Source: DATAAP01 sp041690495
GTDB taxonomy: Bacteria > Pseudomonadota > Alphaproteobacteria > CACIAM-22H2
Assembly: GCA_041690495.1 (NCBI GenBank)
Contig: JAWLHE010000007.1
Location: forward strand, 186,001 to 250,000
Reading direction: 5' to 3'
DNA: 64,000 bases
Shown here: piece by piece, positions 34,699 to 43,137 of the stretch
Layout of the letters: each line of letters begins with the position of its first letter
How positions within the stretch are numbered: the stretch's first letter is position 1
Program-made: the position numbers and the translations under genes
The notes under the pieces: model-generated
The model's input: only the letters and a program-made list of their open reading frames with translations
Told to the model about the DNA's origin: nothing
The model's database searches: none

Positions 34699-36075
34699 TC
34701 AGGCGGCGGCCTGCGTGCGCGCGAGCCATGAGTCGAGGTCCCGCAGGGCGCGCGCGGCCAGCAGGCGCTTGCGGTCCTCGCCGCGGATGCGCGGGCGGCC
34801 CTTGCGGTCGACCTGCGCGTCCTCCGCCAGCGGCGGAAACAGGCCGAAATTGCAGTTCATCGGCTGGAAGGTCTTCGCGTCGGCGCCGCCCGTGACGTGG
34901 GCGAGCAGGGCGCCCAGCGCCGTCGTGGCTGGCGGAAGCGATGGCGCCTCGCCGCGCCGCTCGGCCGCGGCGAAGCGGCCGGTGAGCAGGCCGATCGCCG
35001 CACTCTCGACATAGCCCTCGACGCCGGTGATCTGGCCGGCGAAGCGCAGCCGCGGCTCCGCGCGCATGCGAAGCGTCCCGTCGAGCAGCTTCGGCGAATT
35101 GATGAAAGTGTTGCGGTGCATGCCACCGAGCCGCGCGAACTCGGCGCGCTCGAGGCCGGGGATCATGCGGAAGATGCGCTTCTGCTCGGCGTGCTTCAGC
35201 TTGGTCTGGAAGCCGACGATGTTGAACAGCGTGCCGAGCGCATTGTCCTGGCGCAGCTGCACCACCGCCCACGGCCGCCGTCCGGTATTGGGATCGGTCA
35301 GCCCGACCGGCTTCATCGGCCCGAAGCGCAAGGTGTCGCGGCCGCGCGACGCCATCACCTCGATCGGCAGGCAGCCTTCGAAATAGGGCGTCGACCTCTC
35401 CCATTCCTTGAAATCGGTCTTCTCGCCGGCGAGGAGCGCGTCGATGAACGCCTCGTACTGCTCGCGCTCGAGCGGACAATTGACGTAGTCGGCGCCATCG
35501 CCGCCGGGCCCGGCCTTGTCGTAGCGCGACTGGAACCACGCCTTGGTGAAATCGATGCTCTCGCGATAAACGATCGGTGCGATCGCGTCGAAGAAGGCGA
35601 GCGAGTCCTGGCCGGTCAGGGCCGCGATCGCTTCGCTCAGCGCCGGCGAGGTGAGGGGGCCGGTCGCGACGATCACGCTGTCCCAGTCCGCAGGCGGCAG
35701 GCCGGCTACCTCGTCGCGCACGACCGTCACCATCGGTTCGGCCTCGATCGCGCGCGACACCGCCTCGGCGAAGCCCTCGCGATCGACGGCAAGGGCGGCA
35801 CCGGCCGGCACCTTGTGCGTGTCGGCGGCGCGCATGATCAGGGAATCGCAGCGGCGCAACTCGGCATGGAGCAGGCCGACGGCATTGGTTTCGCTGTCGT
35901 CCGAACGGAAGGAATTGGAGCAGACCAGCTCGGCCAGGCGGTCGGTGACATGGGCATCGGTGCTGCGGACCGGGCGCATCTCGTGCAGGATGACGGGTAC
36001 GCCGGCCCGTGCCGCCTGCCACGCCGCCTCGGAGCCGGCCAGTCCCCCGCCGATGATGTGGATCGGTTGTGCCAT
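34699..36075 (-). CDS. trmFO: tRNA (uracil-54-C5)-methyltransferase, folate-dependent TrmFO
   Basis: The enzyme has 458 residues. The FAD-binding IIGGGLAGSEAAWQAARAGV start, EMRPVRSTDAHVTDRLAELVCSNSFRSD and the later NFGLFPPL segment mark TrmFO, a GidA-like flavoprotein. It uses methylenetetrahydrofolate to form ribothymidine at position 54 of tRNAs. It is convergent with the P450 gene and divergent from the Sel1 gene. Confidence 0.96.
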   Translation of the reverse strand: MAQPIHIIGGGLAGSEAAWQAARAGVPVILHEMRPVRSTDAHVTDRLAELVCSNSFRSDDSETNAVGLLHAELRRCDSLIMRAADTHKVPAGAALAVDREGFAEAVSRAIEAEPMVTVVRDEVAGLPPADWDSVIVATGPLTSPALSEAIAALTGQDSLAFFDAIAPIVYRESIDFTKAWFQSRYDKAGPGGDGADYVNCPLEREQYEAFIDALLAGEKTDFKEWERSTPYFEGCLPIEVMASRGRDTLRFGPMKPVGLTDPNTGRRPWAVVQLRQDNALGTLFNIVGFQTKLKHAEQKRIFRMIPGLERAEFARLGGMHRNTFINSPKLLDGTLRMRAEPRLRFAGQITGVEGYVESAAIGLLTGRFAAAERRGEAPSLPPATTALGALLAHVTGGADAKTFQPMNCNFGLFPPLAEDAQVDRKGRPRIRGEDRKRLLAARALRDLDSWLARTQAAA

Positions 36076-36184
36076 GCCCTCACTTAGGCGCCGGGCCCTG
36101 TATTGGCAACATCCGGTTAACCGTTTGTTGGCGAACCACGGCTACGGTCGGCGAGAACGAGAACTCCCGTTGCGGCGCGGATCC

Positions 36185-37027
36185 GTGGCTTTCGATCGGC
36201 AAGTCCTCCTCATTGCGGCATCGCTGGCGCTCCTGCTCGGGGCGGCGGCGGCGCGCGCCGATTTCAAGGCCGGTGAGGCTGCCTATCAGGCCGGCAATTA
36301 TTCGGAGGCGTATCTTCAGTTGCTTCCCGCCGGCCGGGCCGGAAATGCGCAGGCGCAGTTCCTGCTCGGCCAGCTCTCCGACAACGGTTTCGGGTCTGTG
36401 GCTCTGGATCCCCGGGAGGCGGCGCGCTGGTACCGCATGGCTGCGGCGCAGAATCACGGCGAGGCGCAGTTCACCCTGGCGCGCGCCTATGCCTTCGGCC
36501 GCGGTGTGAAACAGGACAAGGACAAGGCGCTGGACTGGCTGAGGAAGGCTGCAGCGAACGATTTCGAACAGGCCTTGCTCGACCTCGCCAGGCTGCACGA
36601 CGAAGGCCGGGGAGTCGAGAAGGATCCGGTCCGCGCCGCCCGGCTCGTCGAGCGCGCCGCCAGCCTTGGCAATCCCGACGGCGAATACGCCTTCGCCGAG
36701 CGCCTCGCCGCCGGCAACGGCGTTCCTCAGGACCGCAAGCGCGCCTGGGAGTGGTTCAAGCGCGCCGCCGACAACGGCCAGCCCGCCGCGCTCTACCGGA
36801 TCGGCCAGATCATCCTCAAACGCGACCGCAGCATCGAGGACAACGTCACCGCCTATACCTGGCTCACGCTCGCGACGCGTCTTGGCAGCGACGAGGTCAA
36901 GAAGGACGCGGCGCGCGACCGCGACGAGCTGGCAAAGGACATGACTCCGGGAGATATCGCGGCGGCGATGACCCGCGTGCGCAACTGGAAGCCGAAGCCG
37001 CGCGCCGTCGCGGCCCAGGGGAGCTGA
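36185..37027 (+). CDS. Sel1-repeat secreted protein
   Basis: The protein has about 280 residues from a GTG start that gives a good signal peptide (QVLLIAASLALLLGAAAARA). About five Sel1/TPR-like repeats follow, with the typical A-x2-W-Y/F-x2-A-A pattern: AARWYRMAAAQNHGEAQF, ALDWLRKAAANDFEQAL, AARLVERAASLGNPDGEY and AWEWFKRAADNGQPAALY. Such proteins act as periplasmic scaffolds. No SD sequence is clear, so the start could be a little upstream. A 402-residue protein of unknown function follows 4 bp later and is probably co-expressed. Confidence 0.8.
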   Translation: MAFDRQVLLIAASLALLLGAAAARADFKAGEAAYQAGNYSEAYLQLLPAGRAGNAQAQFLLGQLSDNGFGSVALDPREAARWYRMAAAQNHGEAQFTLARAYAFGRGVKQDKDKALDWLRKAAANDFEQALLDLARLHDEGRGVEKDPVRAARLVERAASLGNPDGEYAFAERLAAGNGVPQDRKRAWEWFKRAADNGQPAALYRIGQIILKRDRSIEDNVTAYTWLTLATRLGSDEVKKDAARDRDELAKDMTPGDIAAAMTRVRNWKPKPRAVAAQGS

Positions 37028-37031
37028 GGCG

Positions 37032-38240
37032 ATGTTCGGACGCCTCATGCAGAGCGTCGGCAAGGCCGTCCTGCCCGGCCGCGTCATCAAATACGAGGTG
37101 ATGGCGTATTACGACAAGCGCTGGGTCATCGACTGCATCATGGAGGACGAGGACCACGCGATCGAGCGCGCGCGCAACCTGCTGCTCGACGAGAAGAACG
37201 AGCAGGTCAAGGTCGTGCGCCAGCGCTCGATGCAGACCGGATTCACCACGGAAAAGGCGGTGTTCGAACAGGCGCGCCCGCCCAAGAACAAGAAGGAGAT
37301 CGGCCTGTCCGGCTCGATCAACGCGGCACCGGCCTGCAACTCGATCGAGGACCTGTTCGCGCTCGACGCGCGCGTCATCGTCAACCGGATCTTCCGCGAG
37401 TTCCTCGACAAGCTGGTGATCACGCCCTCGGAACTCCTGCACAATTACGGCTACATCAAGAAGCTCGATGCGACCGGCAATCTGATCACGGGCGCCGTGT
37501 TCCAGGTGGCGCAGGCCCAGGCCAATGCCGGGCAGGGGGCGGTCAAGGAGCGCGTCAACGCGCTGTTCAAGCTGGTCGACGAGGCGAAGATCCTGGCGCG
37601 CGACACGCTCGCCGAGCGCAAGCGCCTGCCGGTGCTGGAAGAGAAGCAGTTCGGCCTGCTCTGCCGCCGCGCGGCGGCGCGCTTCGAGCCGCACGAGCGC
37701 GGCTACATGATCATGACCGCGCTCACGAATTATCTCGCGGGATCGCAGAGCTGGGGCCAGAAGCTGGAGCAGCTCGGCAAGCTGTTCGCCGACGACGTCG
37801 ACGACGAAGGCGCCGGCTTCCTCGACGGCGTGATCGCCGATGTGCTGGGTGCCGGGGCCATGGTCCAGGAGATTCTCGGGCCGCAGCCGCATCTCGGCGC
37901 GGCGCTCGGCCTGCTGGCCGACATCTCGCTGGCCCGGATAGAGCCGCCGCCGCCGCGGGCGTCGGAGAGCCTCAAGCTGCTGGCGGCGCTGATCGGCACC
38001 CGCGGCCTGCCGGCGAGCCGGCGCGTCCTGTTCGACCGCCTGAAGCGCGAGATCAAGGGGACCAAGCCGTTGCAGCGCGGCGACCTCAACGCCGAGCGCG
38101 AGGAGCTCGCCCGGCTCGAGGAGAAGCTGCGCGACGGCAAGGGCGAGCCGGTCGGCGGCGCCGAGATCGCCCAGGCCTTCGCCAACCGCCGCGAGGAGAT
38201 CCGCAAGGCGCATCTCCGAAAGGTCGGCGTTGCGACCTGA
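37032..38240 (+). CDS. Conserved-looking protein of unknown function
   Basis: The protein has 402 residues and no signal peptide or membrane helix. I do not recognise it. The N-terminal 75 residues (IKYEVMAYYDKRWVIDCIMEDEDHAIERARNLLLDEKNEQVKVVRQR) look like a compact alpha/beta domain. The rest is mostly helical, with a long acidic/basic stretch near the end (LNAEREELARLEEKLRDGKG). The gene begins 4 bp after the Sel1-repeat gene, so the two are probably translated together. An intergenic stretch of about 370 bp follows. Confidence 0.75.
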   Translation: MFGRLMQSVGKAVLPGRVIKYEVMAYYDKRWVIDCIMEDEDHAIERARNLLLDEKNEQVKVVRQRSMQTGFTTEKAVFEQARPPKNKKEIGLSGSINAAPACNSIEDLFALDARVIVNRIFREFLDKLVITPSELLHNYGYIKKLDATGNLITGAVFQVAQAQANAGQGAVKERVNALFKLVDEAKILARDTLAERKRLPVLEEKQFGLLCRRAAARFEPHERGYMIMTALTNYLAGSQSWGQKLEQLGKLFADDVDDEGAGFLDGVIADVLGAGAMVQEILGPQPHLGAALGLLADISLARIEPPPPRASESLKLLAALIGTRGLPASRRVLFDRLKREIKGTKPLQRGDLNAEREELARLEEKLRDGKGEPVGGAEIAQAFANRREEIRKAHLRKVGVAT

Positions 38241-38610
38241 CCGTGCCGGAGGATTGGCCCGGACTGTAAATAGAGCTGACACAAGGTGCGCACGGCGCCG
38301 CACGTTCGACGCAACCGAGAAAGGCGCGTAAATATATGAATCGTATAGCTGTCCCGGCATCTGATCCGCGGGCCAGCGCGATCCGTGGCGATTCATCGGT
38401 CCAGAGAGCGCCCTGTGGTTTCTTGGCCCCATGGCGATTACACGTCTAGATAATCCCAGGTGACCGGAAACGTCGGCCGAATTGACAAATATCGGGCCGA
38501 TAACTCTTGGGTTGCCACAAGTTGTTGGATTCCTGTGACAAACAATTCTTGGCGCGATCCTTGCTTCCTTGGTGTCACGAGCCGGGATCGGCCGGGTGCA
38601 AAGGATGCCC
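38241..38610 (+). other. Intergenic region before the PEP-CTERM gene
   Basis: About 370 bp without a gene I can support. It is clearly richer in A and T than its surroundings. Near its right end it holds a strong sigma-54 promoter match at 38549-38566 and an inverted pair GTGACA/TGTCAC around it. A TTGACA at 38482 has no good -10 partner. The left 200 bp show nothing I recognise. Confidence 0.6.
38549..38566 (+). promoter_or_regulatory. Candidate sigma-54 (RpoN) promoter
   Basis: The sequence TTGGCGCGATCCTTGCTT matches the -24/-12 consensus YTGGCACG-N4-TTGCW except for one base in the -24 half. The GG and GC pairs are separated by exactly 10 bp, as required. It lies about 45 bp before the PEP-CTERM start codon and points toward it. 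PEP-CTERM genes are known to be controlled by RpoN with the PrsK/PrsR two-component system in some bacteria. GTGACA (38535) and TGTCAC (38573) flank the site. Confidence 0.6.
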
Positions 38611-39348
38611 ATGAAGAACCTGACACTGACAGCCATCGCCGCGGTCGCAGCCTTCGGGGCGATCGGGTTTGCCGCCCCGGCCCACGCTGTCGTCATCAAC
38701 AACAACCTTTATTGCAGCGCCGGCATCAACGCGGGGACAAACAACGATACCGCGGCGCCGGTGAACCTCGCGCTGACCGACGTCAAGTTGACGATCGGCG
38801 CGACGACCTACAATTCGTCAAACTGCTATGGCGGTTTCGGGCCGGCCAATAATGGGACGGCCACTCACACCGCCGATACCAACGACATTTATCGGGGCGG
38901 TCTCGCCAATCCCGCGTTCGTGTATCTCGACCGGACGGGGACGACTCCTGACGATGCTTCCAGCCTCACCGGCCTCGGCGGCATCACGTTCGAGATCACC
39001 ACGCCGGACGGCGGAGACACGGACGGCGTCTTTACGGTGACCTGGACGGACAATGCCGGCGGGTCCGATCTTCCGATCACGGTCGACCTCGCCATCTGGC
39101 TGAAGGCCGGACCGCAGGCGGCCGTTTATCTGTTCGACGATCTGCTGTTGCCGGCTGGCTCCACATCCGGAAGCGGCACGTTCGACATCCAGTTCACGAA
39201 CCCCAACAACGGCAACGAGAACGGGCTTTCGCACATGTTCCTGGCGGGTCGCTTCGGGACGTCGACGACCCTCGTGCCCGAGCCGATCTCGCTGGCACTG
39301 CTCGGCAGCGGACTGCTCGGTCTGGCTTTGGCGCGCCGGCGCAAGTAA
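38611..39348 (+). CDS. PEP-CTERM sorting-domain protein
   Basis: The protein has 245 residues. An N-terminal signal peptide (MKNLTLTAIAAVAAFGAIGF to AHA) is followed by a Thr/Asn/Gly-rich extracellular-type body. It ends with VPEPISLALLGSGLLGLALARRRK: the PEP motif, a hydrophobic helix and a basic tail, which is the PEP-CTERM signal processed by an exosortase (EpsH). The protein is probably released or anchored at the cell surface with exopolysaccharide. AAAGGA precedes the ATG at 38611; an ATG two codons upstream is less well spaced. No exosortase gene is in the window. Confidence 0.88.
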   Translation: MKNLTLTAIAAVAAFGAIGFAAPAHAVVINNNLYCSAGINAGTNNDTAAPVNLALTDVKLTIGATTYNSSNCYGGFGPANNGTATHTADTNDIYRGGLANPAFVYLDRTGTTPDDASSLTGLGGITFEITTPDGGDTDGVFTVTWTDNAGGSDLPITVDLAIWLKAGPQAAVYLFDDLLLPAGSTSGSGTFDIQFTNPNNGNENGLSHMFLAGRFGTSTTLVPEPISLALLGSGLLGLALARRRK

Positions 39349-39366
39349 CAGCGGACCTTTGGAACT

Positions 39367-39397
39367 AAACGGCCCCTGCGGGGGCCGTTTCTGTTTT
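39367..39397. terminator. Intrinsic terminator after the PEP-CTERM gene
   Basis: A 10-bp stem AAACGGCCCC/GGGGCCGTTT with a TGCG loop is followed by CTGTTTTT. It lies 18 bp after the PEP-CTERM stop and before the convergent gene's stop at 39407, so it may work in both directions. Confidence 0.85.
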
Positions 39398-39406
39398 TGC
39401 GTAGGC

Positions 39407-39934
39407 TCACCGCACGTAGAGGTAGACCGAGCCGGGCGTATCCGAATAGACGCGGCGGACGATATGGATGGTGCGGCCGCCGTCGAGCGACCATTCGGTG
39501 ACGGTGCGCGGCACCGGCGAGGCCGGGTCGCGCTGCCGGGTGGCGCGCGCATGCGGGTAGCAGGAATGGACGCGCTGGACGAGCTCGCCGGCAAGCTCGT
39601 CGCCGGCCTGCGTATCGAGGCCGCGCGTCATGCAGAAATAGCCCGGGGAGATCGCATCGACGCGGCATGTATCGAGCGGGGGTAGCCGCAGGTTCGCCTC
39701 GAACGATTCAAGCGCGTTGTCGAAATTCTGGCCGCGCAGCGAGCGGAACTTGTTTTTCCCGTCGGCGACCGCAGTCGCGAGGCTGCGGCAGAACTCGTCC
39801 TCCTGGGCGGAGGCAGCAGAGACACCGGCGACGAGAAGCAGGGCCGCCAATGCGGCGCTCGCAACCGTCCCGGATTTATGGCCGGGCCGGCCCCGGCCAT
39901 TGGCCGTATCCTGCAAGTCTCGAGCCTGCTTCAA
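39407..39934 (-). CDS. Small secreted protein of unknown function
   Basis: The protein has 175 residues, with the signal peptide in the part ASAALAALLLVAGVSAASAQ. The first 25 residues are polar, so the true start may be slightly downstream, although the ATG at 39934 overlaps the uvrA stop as ATGA. The mature part has four cysteines (FCRSLA, DTCRVD, YFCMTRG, HSCYPHA) that could form two disulfides. No family is recognised. It probably acts in the periplasm. It is translated with or after uvrA. Confidence 0.72.
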   Translation of the reverse strand: MKQARDLQDTANGRGRPGHKSGTVASAALAALLLVAGVSAASAQEDEFCRSLATAVADGKNKFRSLRGQNFDNALESFEANLRLPPLDTCRVDAISPGYFCMTRGLDTQAGDELAGELVQRVHSCYPHARATRQRDPASPVPRTVTEWSLDGGRTIHIVRRVYSDTPGSVYLYVR

Positions 39935-42780
39935 GCGCGCCTCTTCGCACGCTGGCCGGTGCGCAGGTAGGGGGCGAGGTAACGGCCGGTGTAGCTGGCC
40001 TCGACCTTGGCGACGTCCTCCGGCGTGCCGGTGGCGACGATGCGGCCGCCGCGGTGGCCGCCCTCAGGGCCGAGATCGATGATCCAGTCTGCGGTCTTGA
40101 TGACCTCGAGATTGTGCTCGATCACCACGACCGTGTTGCCGGTCTCGACCAGCGCGTGCAGCACCTCGAGCAGCTTGCGCACATCCTCGAAATGCAGGCC
40201 TGTAGTCGGTTCGTCGAGGATGTAGAGCGTGCGGCCTGTCGCGCGCCGCGACAGCTCCTTGGCCAGCTTGACGCGCTGCGCCTCGCCGCCCGACAGCGTC
40301 GTCGCCTGCTGGCCGACATGAATGTAGCCGAGGCCGACTCGCTGCAGGGTCACCAGCTTGTCGCGAATCGAGGGCACCGCCTTGAAGAACTCGGCGCCCT
40401 CGTCGACCGTCATCTCCAGTACGTCGGCGATCGACTTCTCCTTGAACCGCACCTCGAGCGTCTCGCGGTTATAGCGTTGGCCGTGGCACGCATCGCACTT
40501 GACGAACACGTCCGGCAGGAAGTGCATCTCGATCTTGATGACACCGTCGCCCTGGCACGCCTCGCAGCGCCCGCCCTTGACATTGAAGGAGAAGCGCCCG
40601 GGCTTGTAGCCGCGCGCCTGCGATTCCGGCAGGCCCGCAAACCAGTCGCGGATCGGCGTGAACGCGCCGGTGTAGGTCGCGGGGTTCGAGCGCGGCGTGC
40701 GCCCGATCGGCGACTGGTCGATGTCAATGACCTTGTCGAGATGCTCCAGCCCCTCGATGCCGTCATGGTCGCCAGCCTGCTCGCGCGAGCCGTAGAGCTG
40801 GCGGGCCACCGCGTTGTAGAGCGTGTCGATGATCAGCGACGACTTGCCGCCGCCCGAAACGCCGGTGACGCAGGTCAGGGTGCCGAGCGGAATGTCGACC
40901 GTCAGGTTCCGCAGGTTGTTGGCGCGCGCGCCCTTGACGCGCAGTCGCGCACCCGACCCCTGGCGCCGCAGCCTCGGCACCTCGATCTGCTTGAAGCCGG
41001 TCAGGTACTGGCCGGTGATGCTGGCTGGATTGCGCTGCACTTCCTCCGGCGTGCCCGCGGCGATGACCTTGCCGCCATGTACGCCGGCGCCCGGCCCCAT
41101 GTCGATCAGGTAGTCGGCCTCGCGGATCGCCTCCTCGTCATGCTCTACCACCAGCACGGTATTGCCGAGATCGCGCAGCCGCTTGAGCGTCTCGAGCAGG
41201 CGCGCGTTGTCGCGCTGATGCAGCCCGATCGACGGCTCGTCGAGGACGTAGAGCACGCCGGTCAGTCCGGAGCCGATCTGCGAGGCGAGGCGGATGCGCT
41301 GGCTCTCGCCGCCCGAGAGCGTGCCCGAGTTGCGGGCGAGCGTCAGGTAGTCGAGCCCGACATCGACCAGGAAGCCGAGCCGCTCGTTGATCTCCTTGAG
41401 GATGCGCGCGGCAATGTCGCGCTGCTTCGGCGTCAGCGTCTGGTTCAGGGCCTTGAACCACCCCGCCGCCTGGTCGATCGACATCTGCACGACCTCGCCG
41501 ATATGCAGGCTGTTGATCTTGACCGCCAGCGCCTCCGGCTTGAGGCGGTGACCGTTGCACGCCTCGCATGGTTTCGACGACTGGAAACGCGCGAGCTCCT
41601 CGCGCACCCAGGCGCTGTCTGTCTCGCGCCAGCGCCGCTCCAGATTCGGCACCACGCCCTCGAACGGCTTCTTTGTCTGATACGAGCGCAGCCCGTCGGA
41701 ATAGCTCATCGTGACCGGCTCGTCGCCGGAACCGAACAGGATGGCGCGCTGCACGTCCTTCTTGAGGTCGCGGAACGGGGTGTTCGTCGAGACCTTGAAG
41801 TGCCTGGCGAGGCTGTCGATGGTCTGGTCGTAATAGGGCGAGGAGAGATTGCTCCACGGCGCGATCGCACCCTCGCGCAAGGCGAGGCGCGGGTCGGGCA
41901 CGACCAGCTCGGGGTCGAAATAGAGCTTCACGCCGAGCCCGTCGCAGGCCGGGCAGGCGCCGAAGGGATTGTTGAACGAGAACAGCCTGGGCTCGATCTC
42001 GTCGATCGTAAAACCGGACACCGGGCAGGCAAATTTGGCCGAGAATACGGTGCGCTCGCCGGTGTCGGCGTTCTCGGCATAGAGGATGCCCTCGGCCAGC
42101 GACAGCGCGGTCTCGATCGAGTCCGCCAGTCGGTTGCCGAGATCCTTGCGGACGACGACCCGGTCGACCACGACCTCGATGTCGTGCTTGAGCTTCTTGT
42201 TGAGCGCCGGCACGTCTTCGATCTCGTAGAGCTTGCCGTCGATCTTGACTCGCTGGAAGCCGCGCTTTTGCAGGTCCTGCAGCTCCTTGCGGTACTCGCC
42301 CTTGCGGCCGCGGATGATGGGGGCGAGCAGGTAGAGCCGCGTCCCGTCCTTCATGGACAGGATGCGGTCGACCATCTGCGACACGGTCTGGCTCTCGATC
42401 GGCAGGCCCGTGGCGGGCGAGTAGGGCACGCCGATGCGTGCGAACAGCAGGCGCAGATAGTCGTAGATCTCCGTGACCGTACCGACGGTCGAGCGCGGGT
42501 TCTTGGACGTCGTCTTCTGCTCGATGGAGATTGCCGGCGACAGGCCCTCGATCGAATCGACGTCGGGCTTCTGCATCAGCTCGAGGAACTGGCGCGCATA
42601 GGCCGAGAGGCTCTCGACGTAACGCCGCTGGCCCTCGGCGTAGATCGTGTCGAAGGCGAGCGACGACTTGCCCGATCCGGACACGCCGGTCAGCACGACC
42701 AAGCTGTCGCGCGGCATCTCGATGTCGACGTTCTTCAGATTGTGCTCGCGGGCCCCGCGAACGACGATTTTAGTCAGCAT
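39931..42780 (-). CDS. uvrA: Excinuclease ABC subunit A
   Basis: The protein has 949 residues. Two ABC-ATPase halves are visible: GVSGSGKSSLAFDTIYAEGQRRYVES and GVSGGGKSSLIIDTLYNAVA (Walker A motifs), each with an ABC signature (LSGGESQRIRLA, LSGGEAQRVKLA). The zinc fingers CPVC-type (CPACDGLG region and CEACQGDGVIKIEMHFLPDVFVKCDACHG) are also present. UvrA loads UvrB at DNA lesions in nucleotide excision repair. The start at 42780 is the MLTKIVVRGAREHNLKN homologous start. A LexA box lies in the divergent region shared with ssb. Confidence 0.97.
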   Translation of the reverse strand: MLTKIVVRGAREHNLKNVDIEMPRDSLVVLTGVSGSGKSSLAFDTIYAEGQRRYVESLSAYARQFLELMQKPDVDSIEGLSPAISIEQKTTSKNPRSTVGTVTEIYDYLRLLFARIGVPYSPATGLPIESQTVSQMVDRILSMKDGTRLYLLAPIIRGRKGEYRKELQDLQKRGFQRVKIDGKLYEIEDVPALNKKLKHDIEVVVDRVVVRKDLGNRLADSIETALSLAEGILYAENADTGERTVFSAKFACPVSGFTIDEIEPRLFSFNNPFGACPACDGLGVKLYFDPELVVPDPRLALREGAIAPWSNLSSPYYDQTIDSLARHFKVSTNTPFRDLKKDVQRAILFGSGDEPVTMSYSDGLRSYQTKKPFEGVVPNLERRWRETDSAWVREELARFQSSKPCEACNGHRLKPEALAVKINSLHIGEVVQMSIDQAAGWFKALNQTLTPKQRDIAARILKEINERLGFLVDVGLDYLTLARNSGTLSGGESQRIRLASQIGSGLTGVLYVLDEPSIGLHQRDNARLLETLKRLRDLGNTVLVVEHDEEAIREADYLIDMGPGAGVHGGKVIAAGTPEEVQRNPASITGQYLTGFKQIEVPRLRRQGSGARLRVKGARANNLRNLTVDIPLGTLTCVTGVSGGGKSSLIIDTLYNAVARQLYGSREQAGDHDGIEGLEHLDKVIDIDQSPIGRTPRSNPATYTGAFTPIRDWFAGLPESQARGYKPGRFSFNVKGGRCEACQGDGVIKIEMHFLPDVFVKCDACHGQRYNRETLEVRFKEKSIADVLEMTVDEGAEFFKAVPSIRDKLVTLQRVGLGYIHVGQQATTLSGGEAQRVKLAKELSRRATGRTLYILDEPTTGLHFEDVRKLLEVLHALVETGNTVVVIEHNLEVIKTADWIIDLGPEGGHRGGRIVATGTPEDVAKVEASYTGRYLAPYLRTGQRAKRRA

Positions 42781-43137
42781 ATGGTTTCGCTGTCGAAGGG
42801 GCGGCAGCCCGCCAAAGCACGAATATAGGAATGGACCGTACCGAAAGCGACCTCGCAAGCACCGCGCCCGCTTCGGGGCTCACCATGCGTCACTGCATGC
42901 CCGGCGCTGCAGGGCGCTTGACTCGATTCGCTGATGGAACATATCATGAACATCCGCGATGCTCAAAGGTCTCCTTCTCGAAGGGGCGTCGTCTGCAGGC
43001 GGCGTCGGCCACCCGGCCGGGCAGGGCACGGTCTTCCGAACTGCCAAGGTGCGCAGCGGGCGGCGGAAGAGCGTTGGTGAGGCGGGGCTTGTCCTGTAGA
43101 GTCCGCGCCGCTGCGCACAGCGAAAGTGGGGAAAGTC
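42781..43137. other. Divergent uvrA/ssb intergenic region
   Basis: About 357 bp between the start codons of uvrA (minus) and ssb (plus). It contains a LexA-type box at 42937-42951. No protein-coding content is convincing on either strand. Both promoters are expected here. Confidence 0.6.
42937..42951. promoter_or_regulatory. LexA (SOS) box, alphaproteobacterial type
   Basis: GAAC-ATATCAT-GAAC (42937-42951) is the exact direct-repeat operator GAAC-N7-GAAC (the complement of GTTC-N7-GTTC) bound by alphaproteobacterial LexA. It lies 157 bp from the uvrA start and 187 bp from the ssb start, between two genes that are established LexA targets in the class. Confidence 0.8.

Noticed and set aside
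38482..38508. A TTGACA hexamer as a sigma-70 promoter before the PEP-CTERM gene
   Set aside because: No acceptable -10 hexamer lies 16-18 bp downstream, whereas the sigma-54 match nearer the gene is far better.
39667..42828. A 1053-codon open frame on the plus strand opposite uvrA
   Set aside because: It is a GC-driven shadow of uvrA: its composition is Arg/Asp/Leu-rich with no domain, while the minus strand encodes a full UvrA with both ATPase halves.
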